From Mesostigma viride (lineage: Eukaryota > Streptophyta > Mesostigmatophyceae > Mesostigmatales > Mesostigmataceae), in the NCBI GenBank assembly GCA_009746045.1, contig RPFO01000213.1:12538063-12602062 (forward strand): DNA of 64,000 nucleotides, given 5' to 3'. Below the pieces are notes generated by a model. The model was not told the origin of the DNA. It made no database searches and worked only from the letters and a program-made list of their open reading frames with translations. A program made the position numbers and the translations under genes. Shown here in pieces: positions 1-10,704 of this stretch. How positions within the stretch are numbered: position 1 is the stretch's first letter; every line of letters begins with the position of its first letter.

Positions 1-2785
1 TCGTATGATTTGTAGCTAAAAGCAGGGCTCCAAAAATATGCATAGAAGCTGGAAGCACAAAATACACTTTCCAAACTGCTACATTTAATTCCAATTATTA
101 ATGCTGGAGGGATCACCACCTACAAACGCTCAATAAAACAAGAATGCAGAAAACAAATTATTCCCGTGTGTGCTCTCCTGCCTGCTTTCTAGCTACCAAA
201 CAAACAAAGAAAGTGTACATTCTTTGGCTCTCCAATGTGCCTCTTTAGCGTTAAAAACAAAGAAATACAATTCTTCGGCTCACAATTGTGCTTCATTGGC
301 GGTAACAACAGTGCTGCCGGCTGGGCTATACCAGAACACAAAGAACTATTAAACGGCACAGTCAGTAGAACCGTTGTAAAGTACTAAACAAACGAACAAA
401 CAAACAAACCGGAGTTGAATATTCAAATAAAGAAGGCGTTCCCATGAGGGAATTGCAACCGATAAAACATCATTATCAAGTCCCGAAGGCCTTTGGGTGC
501 CCCTGGACTGAATTACAATGCGGACATCCAATGGTGGCTGCAACGCACAGCATGTTTACAGCTTCGTGAATGGACACTAGATGAAGAATGATGACAGTTG
601 CTCACCATAAAAAAATTGGCCGCGCTGGACAGCCGACCACGCCGCTGCCACATGCGATGGGGCCACGTGCAAGTCCAACGGTATCAGGCATCACAAGTAC
701 ACGCGCGAAATTGACATCGAAATGGCAGCACAGATGCAACATACGAATGTATGGAGAACCGTTAGCTTAAACAACGGAAGTTTGTGAAAAGAAGGAAAGT
801 GACGCAATAGCAGACCGTGGCATACATGATACGCTCAACCTGTACATTATTTAAATACCTAATTCATAAGCACGTGACGCAACCTGTACACATCGGCAGG
901 CTCGAGTTACCATGGTCCGGATTCTCCCATGCGCTGGTTGTCTCCTTGATATCGATGCCTTTCATAAGAATTGAACCAGATTTGGTTTGAATAGTACAAT
1001 TGACCTTGTGTATCTAGGAGAAAATGAATGTACTGCGAGCATGGCTAACTTGGCGGGAAACTCTGGGCGGCCCATGTAGCATCATGGGCGGTGGGCCCTA
1101 GGGCAATGCACGAGAATGTCACGTGCGTACGGCGTGTTCAAGTCGATGCAAGACTGTCAGTATTTCGGACGAAGAATTACTTACTCACCTCAAACGGTTA
1201 AGAGTGGGTTAGCTTCTGGATGTCCGAATGGCGCTGTGCCTACCAGCGAACAGATCGATGACAACTTAATTCTAGATCCTGGCTGTGTTTCTCCCCCGAT
1301 GGCTTCTTCTGGCCCTCCGAGCTAGCTAGATAAATTTCATCAAGGACGGCGATTTAATTGCTAAGAAAATCATGACGGTCATCAGTGAGTCTATGATCCT
1401 ATTCCTTATATGTAGTTATTCGTTCCTACCATACCGCCATTGCTGAAAAAGTCACAGCATGTAATTCCCACCTTGGCTGCGAGCCTTGGCGTAGCTTCCG
1501 TCTTCCACCTTCCCCGGCCACAAGCTTTTCCTTGGAGCACAAGCACGTCTTTCGTTTGTCATCGTTTAGCTTCAACGGGAACACCCGCGCAAGTCGCAAG
1601 TCGCCACCACGGGAATCACTTGCACAAGCTTGCAAGACTTTGCGCAAGACGATAGTTGGCGTCGTCTATTAGTATTGTCCACGCATTTGCGGCCGTCTGT
1701 CAGTCTGCTGACTCTTATCGGCGGTCCGTAAGTTTGTGGCCATGCCCTGGCCATGCCAGTCATCCGACAGCCATCAGATGACGTCCAGTAAATTAAGTAA
1801 AAGTACTTATGACGAGTATTTACCAGTGGTAGAGAAACAGTCGTCACTCTACAGTATCGCTTGGTTGGGATCGCTTGCTGCTGGCGTAATCGCGTCCTTG
1901 ATCGCCGTACCATTCAGGGAGCGGCCGTACCCGGAAAAACTGCATTGCGCAACAGTTGCCCGTCAGCATCCTTTCCCAAAATTCAAAGTTTGCGCCAAAG
2001 GCCAGCGTTCAACGAAGGCAGAAGTAGGTGTTGCGCGCAGGAAAAACCATGTCTACGGTTAGTGCTTGGGGCTAGCGCCGGCCGCCGGGCAGAGAGGGCT
2101 CGAGCAACGGGGCCACTCACCGAAGTTCTATGTAAGCAGTGAGCGCCATCCAAGATTGTGCAATAAGAGATGTTGCAGGCCCTCGAAGTGATGTGATTTC
2201 TTCAGCAACCGCTATCAGTAACGATGTAGGTGCACTGTCGATGTATGTATGCTGAGCTAGGACATGGTGGTAGCCATTGAGGGAGAAACGTGTGCAGTCC
2301 TGAGCCAAGCAGCTCTTTACGCTGTAACGCAGCTCGAACAGGACGTCTGGAGCGCGCCAAGCTCCTTCAACGGCACCACGGTCAGCGAATTTTTGTCGTA
2401 CGGTTTAACTAACAACACGAATATAGTTAGCATCCCGTGCTCGAATGTGTAGGGCCGTTTCGTTGCGGGTAAAGCTTGCCACGTATTTCAGAGATTTTAA
2501 TGTGTATTCTCTGAATGCTTTCATTACCATGGTGCTTTCCGTGCTCGTCATCATATGTATACATTTGTGTTGCCGTTTCCTCTTCCATTTTGCGCGTGTA
2601 CTTGCGGGTGACTGACACCGTCGGACGGGCATGCGGCCTACCCGCGAATGGCTGAGACTGGCTCCTGCTTGAGACTTGTGGTGAGTAGTGGTTACGATCC
2701 CATACATAGGGTCTATACTAAGGATATCACCGTGCTGTAGGTGGAATCGCATGCAGTGCCTCCTGTTGTTTTTAACTCCCTTTAC
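1..2785. other. No supported gene
   Basis: I see no long ORF, splice-consistent exon chain, RNA gene or repeat array here. Short ORFs exist on both strands, for example one on the plus strand at 1736-2062 with a hydrophobic stretch and one at 2264-2452, but none has recognisable motifs or exon borders. The stretch is probably intergenic or intronic. Confidence 0.5.
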
Positions 2786-2789
2786 CTGG

Positions 2790-3640
2790 CATTTTTGCCG
2801 AGGGGTGAGGATTATTCCTTGTCATGGGGGCATACAGGACGGGTTACTTATTCCTTGTCATGGGGGCAGGCAGGACAAGTTAATTATTCCTTGTCATGGG
2901 GGGCAGGCAGGACGGGTTAATTGTTCCTTTTCATGGGGGCAGGCAGGGCGGGTTAATTATTCCTTGTCATTAGGGGCAGGCAGGACGGGTTAATAATTCC
3001 TTGTCATGGGGGCAGGCAGGACGGGTCACTTATTCCTTGTCATGGGGGCAGGCAGGACGGGTCAATTATTCCGTGTCATGGGGGGCAGGCTGGACCTGTT
3101 AATTATTCCTTGTCATGGGGGCAGGCGGGACGGGTTAGTAATTCCTTGTCTTGGGGGCAGGCAGGGCGGGTGAATTATTCCTTTTTATGGTGACAGGCAG
3201 AACGGGTTAATCACTCCTTGTCATGGGAGGCAGGCAGGACGGGTTACTTATTCCTTGTCATGGGGGGCAGGCGCATTGCATATACATTTATTCCTTGTCA
3301 TGGGGGGCAGGCAGGACGGGTTAATTGTTCTTGTCATGAGGGGACGGCAGGGGGGGCTCATGATACCCTGTAGTGGGGTGGGCGAAGGCAGGGGGGGTTA
3401 ATGATTCCCTGTCATGGGGTGGGGGAAGGCAGGGGGGGTTAACGATTCCTTGTGTCCATGGGGGGCAGGCAGGACGGGTTTCTTATTCCTTGTCATGAGG
3501 GGAAGGCAGGGGAGGTAAATGATTTCCTGTCGTGGGGTGGGAGAAGGCGGGGGTAATAATTTTTCCTTGCCATGGGGGCAGGCAGGACAGGTTAATTATT
3601 CCTTGTCATGGGGGCATGCAGAAAAGCTTAAAAATTTCTT
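2790..3640. repeat. Minisatellite array 1, about 37-bp unit
   Basis: About 20 degenerate head-to-tail copies of a 36-40 bp unit built on TTCCTTGTCATGGGGGCAGG followed by CAGGACGGGTTAATTA. Several units carry G-runs of 5-8. Short ORFs through the array are artefacts of the repeat. Confidence 0.93.
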
Positions 3641-3830
3641 GTCATGGGATTGAAAGCACCTCACAGTCAGTTGTCCTCCCTTACGAAATGGCGATTTTGT
3701 AGCTACATGATTAACAGAGCATATGCTCTAAATCTTGTAGCAATGGACCGCGTTATATTTCTGTTGGCGACTACTTTCAAACATTCATCATTTTTGTTTT
3801 TCTTTTACATTTGTCTTGTTGCGGACAGGG
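3641..3830. repeat. Spacer copy 1 between minisatellite blocks
   Basis: This non-array segment (AAGCACCT..., GATTAACA..., CATATGCTC..., ending in TTTTTGTTTTTCTT) is a diverged copy of 4715-4878. Array plus spacer was therefore duplicated as a larger unit. Confidence 0.75.
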
Positions 3831-4710
3831 AGGGTTGATTGCCTTTTCATGGGGGGCAGGCAGGGGTGGGGGTTACTCCTTGTCATGGGGGGCAGGCAGG
3901 GGGGTTGATTGCCTTTTCATGGGGGGCAGGCAGGGGCCGGGGCTTAATTATTCCTTGTAATGTGGTGCAGGCAGGGGGGGTAATGATTCATTGTCATGGG
4001 GGGCAGGCAGGGGGGGGGTAACTCCTTGTCATGGGGGGCAGGCGGGGGGGGGGTAATTATCCCTTGTCATGGGGGTTCAGGCAGAGGGGGCTAATCCTTG
4101 TCACATGGGGGGCAGGCTGCGTGGGTAATTTTTCCTTGTAATTAGGGGCAGGCAGGGGGGGTAGTTGATCCTTGTCATGGGGGACATGCAGGGGGGGGCA
4201 ATGATTCCTTGTCGTGGGGGGCATGTAGGGGGCGTCAAGTGTTCCTTGTTATGTGGGGCAGGCAGGGGGGGGATGATTCTTGTCGTGGGGGGCAGGCAGG
4301 GGAGGGGATGATTCTTGTCGTGGGGGGCAGGCAGGGAGTGTTAATTATTCCTTGTCACGGGGGGCAGACAGGGGGGGGCAATGATTCCTTGTCGTGGGGG
4401 GCAGGTAGCGGGGGTTAGTTGTTCCTTGTCGTGGGGGGCAGGCAGGGGGGGTCAATGATTCCTTGTCATGCCCGGGGCAGGTAGGGGGCGTAATTATTCC
4501 TTGTATTGGGGGCCAGGCGGGGGGCGTTAATCGTTGTCATGGGGGGCAGGCAGGGGGGTTTAATCCTTGTCATGGGGGGCAGGCAGGGGGGCTTGTTCCT
4601 TGTCATGGGGGACAGGTATGGGGGGAGATTATTCCGCGTCATGGGGGTAGGCAAATGGGTTAGTTTTTCCTTGTCATGGGGGGCAGGTGGGGCAGCTTTA
4701 TAATTCCTTG
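3831..4710. repeat. Minisatellite array 2
   Basis: Roughly 20 further copies of the TCCTTGTCATGGGGGGCAGGCAGG unit, with longer G-runs and more length variation than array 1. It is followed at 4715-4878 by the second diverged spacer copy. Confidence 0.93.
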
Positions 4711-4878
4711 TGGTGGGTTTTAAGCACCTTGCAATCGTTATGCCCTCTTAAGGAAGTGTGCTTGCGCAGCTAATCGATTAACATAACATATGCTCCAAAT
4801 TTCGTACACAATGGATACCGTAATAAATTTGTTATTGACTACGAATAAACATTCATAATTTTTGTTTTTCTTCTGCAG

Positions 4879-5229
4879 GAAGTCTCGGCTGTTCTGGTGC
4901 CATATGCATCCTCACCATCGTCGTCATCGACGTAGCCGGCGGACTCGTCTAGGGTCCATGCACGGGTTGCTCAGGTTTGTCTTTGAATCTGTGTGATGAG
5001 GTGTTTTCTTTGCGCAGTGTATGTTTGCCTGCAGCTACCTTTTTTGTTCCAAATAGATCAGTGCTTTCTTCTTTGCATTTGCAGCAAGCGAGGGAAGTTT
5101 TTGTACAGGTTTTTAAACGTAATCTGCCTCTTTAATGTTGCACAACTGACAACAACCATGTATACATTGATGTTATTTCCACCTCTGCATCTTTTTTCTG
5201 TGTTTTACAGGAGAGTCGAGAGCTTTTAA
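4879..5229 (+). CDS. Possible 3' exons of an unknown spliced gene
   Basis: Three exon-like segments, 4879-4974, 5085-5108 (24-nt microexon) and 5211-5229, are separated by 110- and 102-nt gaps with GT...AG borders and pyrimidine-rich acceptors (TTCTGCAG, TTTGCAG, TTTACAG). Reading phase carries through both junctions (phase 2, then phase 2) to a TAA at 5227-5229. The predicted end is basic and contains SKRGKFLYRRVESF. The intron sizes fit the better supported 97-nt intron near 54 kb. If real, the minisatellites upstream lie in an intron. The donors (GTTTGT, GTTTTT) are weak, no upstream exon was found and no homology is recognised, so this could be chance. Confidence 0.28.
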
Positions 5230-5448
5230 TCAAAATGACATCCGCAAATGACGGCTGCACACAATATACCCAACGGGCGGCTGCCTGCAAATTCTTTGCA
5301 AGCATTTAGAGCTTTCCGTGGAAGTCATGCTCACAACGGGCTGCACGCAACGCAATGGGCTGCCGTCCGAAATTTGCCTACGAGACAATCGTTGTTGCTG
5401 TCAGCATTAAGTAATGCTTATTTTGTAATAAAAAGAAAATTTTCACTT

Positions 5449-5840
5449 GTTTTTGTCACTTTTTGTCACTTTTTGTCACTTTTTGTCACTTTTTGTCTGT
5501 TTTATAGTCCTGATAAATTTTCAGGATTGTCTGTGATATATCAACGTTTGTGTTGTGATAAATGTGCACAAATGTCACTAATTGTGGTGTGATAAAATGT
5601 GATAAAATCTCACTCTCATGTTGACAATGCGTGACGTTGACAATGTGTGACATTTTTTGACACTTTCACCTTGATAATTTGTCAAGAATTGTCTTGTAAA
5701 ATCGACCTGATATGTCATGGTTTTGTCAACATTTGTATAGCTTTTGTCACACTTTGTCACACCACATGTCACACTTTGTCACACTTTGTCACACTTTATC
5801 AACCTGACATGTCAAGCATTGTCACACTTTGTCAACACCC
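5449..5840. repeat. TTTTGTCAC short tandem repeats and TGTCAC/GTGACA-rich tract
   Basis: The tract opens with four perfect TTTTGTCAC nonamers, passes through AT-rich sequence with scattered TGTGATAAAA, TTGACAATG and TGTCA motifs, and ends in ACACTTTGTC repeats. The motif TGTCACA/TGTGACA recurs on both strands. Confidence 0.8.
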
Positions 5841-5845
5841 GGCTC

Positions 5846-6904
5846 CTAGTGTATGAAGCATGCACCAGACTCCTGCCTCTGTGGCTGCCGCTGTTGCTGC
5901 TGCTGTGCAAACTGCTGCTGCGGCTGCGGCGGCTGTGAAGCATAATGCGGCTGTATTGCCTGCTGTGCTGGGCCGGCATAATGCTGCTGCTGTCTCTGCT
6001 GCTGCACCAATGGCCTGCCCTGCCACAGCCCACGTCTGCCACCGCGCCCGCCACCACGGGCACGGCCTCCACCACGCTGCTTGCCACCGTTGCCTACTCC
6101 AGCAGGCTTGCTGTTGTTGACACCGGCAACCTTGCCCGTTGCATCCTGTGGCTTGGCAGGGGTAACAGTGCTTGGCACAGAGGGTGCAGGGAGGGGCACA
6201 GAATTGGGAGCGGCTGGGGGAGGGGCAGGGGCCATCAACCCAGACTCGGTCAGCTTGCCCTGGGCTCTCAGCTGTGCAATCATGTCCCTCTCCTCCCCTT
6301 CTACCAGGCCGGTAATGATCTCTATTGCCTTGGTAAGGTCATCCTTGGCTTGGCCTGCACGCAGGGCTCCCATCACAGTCTGGAAATTCAGGTCCTTGGC
6401 CATCCTCACGTAACGGTCTATCACCGCTGTCTCAGACACCTCTAGTCCATTGAGCACAGACTCATTCCGCAAATTGCGAAGGCTGAGTAAATCGAGTGAG
6501 TAAGGCCGTTGTGGCACCCAGGTGTAAATGCTGCATAGCCTAGAGGTCGTGCCCTCCTTCGACTCCAACAACGCCTCACGCAGCTTACCTGGGATGTGAC
6601 GCCGTTTTACCTTCTCATCCTTGCATGCTCGAAGAGTAAATGCGAGAATGAAATTGTCGCAGCTCAGCAAACCGGCATCTCGGAAAAGCGAATAAACACT
6701 GCTGATCTTCTCACCATGGTCCTTCAGAAAAGCCTCTATTCTCTCTATATAGTCACGCACTACGAGCGTGGGTGCGTCGCTAGCAAGGGTTCCTACACGC
6801 TTTCGAAATAGTTCTAACAGATCCTTTTCAGCTCGTAGGTCAGCGGCCCATGTCGACGGATCACTATGAATTGCTTTCCGTTTTCTCCCAGCTGACGCTG
6901 CCAT
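5846..6904 (-). CDS. Hypothetical RGG/Gln-rich protein, 352 aa
   Basis: This is an intact single-exon ORF from ATG at 6904 to a stop at 5846. Residues 1-215 are predicted globular and helix-rich, with blocks such as LLELFRKRVGTLASD and AIEIITGLVEGEERDM. Residues 220-260 are Pro/Ala-rich. Residues about 270-300 form RGG boxes (RGGGRARGGGRGGRRG). The tail is Gln-rich and ends CFIH. RGG boxes usually bind RNA, so a nucleic-acid-binding role is inferred; a Gag-like protein of an unrecognised element or a host RNA-binding protein are both possible. No RT, integrase or transposase lies next to it, and no LTR or TIR was found around it. Codons for Gln and Ala are highly repetitive, giving long shadow ORFs on the opposite strand. 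Confidence 0.6.
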   Translation of the reverse strand: MAASAGRKRKAIHSDPSTWAADLRAEKDLLELFRKRVGTLASDAPTLVVRDYIERIEAFLKDHGEKISSVYSLFRDAGLLSCDNFILAFTLRACKDEKVKRRHIPGKLREALLESKEGTTSRLCSIYTWVPQRPYSLDLLSLRNLRNESVLNGLEVSETAVIDRYVRMAKDLNFQTVMGALRAGQAKDDLTKAIEIITGLVEGEERDMIAQLRAQGKLTESGLMAPAPPPAAPNSVPLPAPSVPSTVTPAKPQDATGKVAGVNNSKPAGVGNGGKQRGGGRARGGGRGGRRGLWQGRPLVQQQRQQQHYAGPAQQAIQPHYASQPPQPQQQFAQQQQQRQPQRQESGACFIH

Positions 6905-7768
6905 GTTTTATGCTGTAAAATTACGGCCCCAACCTAGTACATGTTAAAATAAAATTCTTTAAGTGTATTGTATTTCCGAATAATAAAAGGACGTAACAAA
7001 ATAGATTACTCGCTCAGCGCCCAGCCCCGGGCATGTCGACAACGTCGGCCATTGACAGCATTTGCTGCAACGTGATTCAAAGCTTTCTCCTGCGTGTCGG
7101 CCTTTCACGCCGCCAAACAGCTTTGACTCAATGCTCCGCTGTAGGTCATCACTGCGAGTAGCTCTGTGGCTTCACCCAACGCTGAGCAACGGCGTGGGCC
7201 TGAGAACGTACCCAAGTACAAACCAACCGAAATACACCAACATAATTCCCAAACGACACTCCACAACATAACGCACCGCAACCGAGATCCCCCCCACTGC
7301 TTGCCTGGACAAACGGTACGGAACCAAGGTTGCCCACGGAACGAACGGTAATGGCCAGAACCCAAAATAGCCCACAGCCAGAACCTACGACCCGTTGCCT
7401 GACCGTACACATAAATTCCCACTGACCGCCGGCCCAGCAAATAAACCTCAGCGCGGCGCTGCCGGCTGACCTCCGGACTTAGCCAATTCCGAGCATAACC
7501 AAATTCCAATACTTTATGTGACTGCGAGCCCACAATATAACACGGACACACATCCATTGATATATATCCCAATGTCACCAATATTACTCTAGATCTCGAC
7601 TGTCGGCACACTCATATACACAAGCAGAGGTGTGCCGGAAGGTATGGACTTCAAACCACCTTAGGTATCTATCTCTTTTTGCACGTATCTTTTTTATACC
7701 ATAGTAGTATTTCTTTTGCCAAACTTTCTCGTGCTCACTAGGCTCGACCCTAGTCGGCACGCTACAAC
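6905..7768. other. No supported gene; flank of element A
   Basis: Only overlapping short ORFs are present. The element A reverse-transcriptase sequence stops abruptly at about 7769. No copy of the A LTR (29610-29987) lies on this side, so the A 3' end was deleted or rearranged. Confidence 0.5.
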
Positions 7769-8760
7769 ATGTCAGGGGTGATGTTAACAGGCAGGACATC
7801 CAGACAAGACTTAATGTATTCAGCAGAGGCCTGCATGGAACAAACCCAGCTGCCCTGCTGCTGCAGCAACTCAAGCATCATGCCACAGAACTTGACTGGC
7901 TCCTTGCCCAGCTCTAGCTGCTTGCCAATCTCAAAGCTAGCAGACACCTGAGCTATGAAAGCATCCACTGCAGCTCTAGGACCTGAGATTAGCTGATCAT
8001 CCCCATGCCAGACAAACATCATCATTCCATCAGGGTGTGGGATGACAAACAAGCAAGGGTCAATGTCATCATAGGTGGCCCCTAGCTTCATGAATACCTC
8101 CTGTGCAGACAGCCTAAAAATTTTTGGAGCTGACTGCAACCCTTCAACCCCCAGGTTTGGCCTCAACAAGGGTTGTACAATATCCCTGTGCCACACCTTA
8201 GGAGTATTCACCACGTATACCTGACCTCTCCAGACCTGCTGTGCTATGGCAGGGTCCCCCTTTAGAAAGGCTCTTTTGATATCTGTGGCTTTACACACAT
8301 AATCCTTCCCTGTATTAAGCTGATGCAAAAACAAGGAAAGCAACACCTTGAGAGACGTTTGCTGAATACCAGGAGTATAAAGCTCAGCCTCTGTCAGCTC
8401 TGTAGAGCCCCTGAACTCAGTGACACATGGCCTAGCATGGAAAATGGGTGGTCCCCCATCAGCCTGAGGTTTATGCTTGCACACAAACTTTAACCTTAGC
8501 TTCTTGGCTCCAGCTGGCATCGCATCAAGAGGAGTCACAGGTGGTGTGTGAGTGGGACTACGTGCATCTGGAACAACCCACTCCTCCCTGGCTTTGGTAA
8601 AAGCCTCCAGCCACTTAATTAAGAAACCCAATCTGCGTCTGGCAGTCCCGTACAATATCATCATAGGACAGGGGAGACATGGATGCAACATCCCATCTAC
8701 CAAGCCCAAACGCTGAAGGGTGTAGCTTTTGCATGAGAGTGTATGAGGTCCTCCACACAT
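7769..8760 (-). pseudogene. Element A reverse transcriptase, 3'-truncated
   Basis: The copia-type RT core is visible: basic block KLRLKFVCKHKPQADG, ELYTPGIQQTSLKVLLSLF, the first catalytic block CKATDIKRAFLKGDP (equivalent to LDVKxAFLxG) and the second block MMMFVWHGDDQLI, where HGDD stands in place of the usual YVDD. The frame ends at NITPDM, exactly where the element B copy continues into the RT-RNase H connection. A frameshift near 8640-8760 separates it from the protease-proximal part. Not functional. Confidence 0.85.
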
Positions 8761-9222
8761 GGTTCCTGACCTGGGAGGTACTTGGGCTTAACTGCATTGA
8801 TGGCAGCATCCAACCCAGTGCTAATCTGGCTCAAAGGGATTTTAAAATGATCTAGAGGTACCTGTCCTACCCCTGCCACACTCAACCTCCCAGCTGAGAT
8901 GACAACACCAGGGTAAGATACAAAAGGTTCCCCTAACAGGGCATTCCCTGAGTAACCCTCAACCACCTGAAATGGAGTGGGCATACCCAAGATTTGAATG
9001 CTCACCTGACCTTTGACCTGCATTTTTGTTTTGCCTAGCTGAAAAATCTGACACTCTAGCCCATGGTGAGGCCTTCATTTTCAGACCAGATACAGCTGCT
9101 GCACTGATGATACTCACCTGTGCTTGGGTGTCTACAGCCAAAATACTAGGATCTTGACCTGCATCCCCTACAGCATTGACCTGTGCTGTACCTGTTGCCA
9201 CAACTGCTTTAGTGTTGTGTGC
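8697..9222 (-). pseudogene. Element A retropepsin-like protease region
   Basis: Translated in two frames, the region holds ILAVDTQAQVSIIS, a retropepsin active-site block with DTQ instead of DTG or DSG, then GQVSIQILGMPTPFQVVEG and NALLGEPFVS, the expected flap-side and ILG(R/x)xF-like blocks. One frameshift splits it near 9030. Its 5' side runs into the left end of the TIR transposon. Position 9222 joins in frame to 17632, where the A integrase ORF ends. The protease therefore lies between integrase and RT, as in element B. Confidence 0.78.
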
Positions 9223-9225
9223 CTT
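9223..9225. other. Target site duplication CTT (left)
   Basis: CTT precedes the left TIR here and follows the right TIR at 17632-17634. Collapsing the insert to one CTT rejoins the element A reading frame (L-H-K-A-H-N). Confidence 0.85.
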
Positions 9226-9257
9226 CCCTACCAGCCATTAAGAATGTACTCCAGCAC
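9226..9257 (+). repeat. Left TIR of the 8.4-kb transposon
   Basis: CCCTACCAGCCATTAAGAAT continuing through TGTACTCCAGCAC. It pairs with the reverse complement of 17600-17631 at 30 of 32 positions. Confidence 0.92.
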
Positions 9258-9309
9258 GCAAAATGTACTTCGTACCGAAGTTTGTCTTTTTATGCTGAAA
9301 ATTGTCATG

Positions 9310-10085
9310 CATGATGTTTGCAACCAAAATAGACCTCGTACAAAGTTTGGTATCGATCGGACGTCATCTTGGTGACATTTGCTAGCAATAAAGGTACATT
9401 TTTGTCATTTTTTGTTAAATTAAATAGTAATAAATAGGAAACAGTACTAAATCACGTCAAACCATCATGGATATTTGCAAGCAACCTAATTACCACTAGA
9501 ATAGACCATGCACAAAGTTTGGGGTCAATCTGAACTCAAAATAGTGACGTTTGCTAGCATAAATACTGCATTTTTTGCCATTTTCAAGCATTTTGCTCAG
9601 TGTAAGCTACTAAACAATATCAAACTACGTCATAAAGCTATGAAATATTGGAAGCAACCTAAACACCACTAGATTAGACCATGGGCCAAGTTTGGGCTCA
9701 GTCTGACGTCAAAATAGTGACGTTTGCTAGCATAAATGGTGCATTTTTTGCCATTTTCAAGCATTTTGCTCAGTGTAAGCTACTAAACAATATCAAACTA
9801 TGTCAGAAAGCTATGAAATGTTGGAAGCAACCTAACACCACTAGATTAGACCATGGGCCAAGTTTGGGCCCAGTTTGATCTCAAAATAGTGACGTTTGCT
9901 AGCATAAATGGTGCAATTTTTGCCTTTTTCAAGCATTTTGGTAAGTATAGTTGCCTCAAACTATGTCAGAAAACTGTGAATTGTTGTAAATAACCTGTTT
10001 GCCACTACATTAGACCATCCTCAACTTGTAAGGTCAGGCATAGGTAAAGGTAGTGACATTTGCTAGCACTATATACAAGCATATT
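9310..10085. repeat. 172-bp tandem repeat, about 4.5 copies
   Basis: Units contain ACCACTAGATTAGACCATG, GTGACGTTTGCTAGCATAAA and CAAGCATTTTGCTCAGTGTA. Starts near 9492, 9665, 9837 and 10002 give a period of 165-173 bp. The middle copies are most alike and the outer ones decayed. It lies just inside the left end of the transposon, a usual place for subterminal transposase-binding repeats. Confidence 0.88.
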
Positions 10086-10704
10086 ATGCCTCTTTTCGCA
10101 TATACACATTAAAAATAACAAGACATCATCATATCATGGCCTTAATACAAGGTGTGCAAATGCAAATCACACCAGATCGGATGACCAATGATGGGTGGCT
10201 GCATGCCATCACATCTACCAGGCTGCAGGGTGAGAGGCCACATCGCTACAAGACAGGAATCCTCGCAATTGCACAACACCGCTAGTACACTGTGCACATA
10301 CCCCAAGAGGATTTGGCTACAAGCCATAAAAGTTTGGCCATGCTAACACATTCTTCATCCAAGCAAAATGCAGCCTCTCCAAACTCAACTCGTTGATTTA
10401 AATTCAGCTAGGCCAGGCGTGCATGCTCTACTTGCCGACAACCATGAGTAAACTTGTCTACCACTTCATTCCATGCGCCGGTAGATGGCACCGTCTCATC
10501 TACCAGTCATCCCCGGCTCCCATTCCGCATCCTCCTCTCCCTCTCCCTCTCCCTCTTCCTCCTCCCCCTCCCCCTCCCATTCTCCCTCCTCCTCCCCCCT
10601 CCTCCTCCCCCTCTTTCTCCCCCTCTTTCTCTCCCTCTTCCTCCTCCTCCCCGCCTTCACTGTCACTGTGCACAGCAGGGACGGCATCGTCTATGTGGGT
10701 GCCA

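Noticed and set aside
9310-10085. CRISPR-like array
   Set aside because: Repeats are 172 bp and contiguous, with no short repeat-unique spacer pattern; the genome is eukaryotic.
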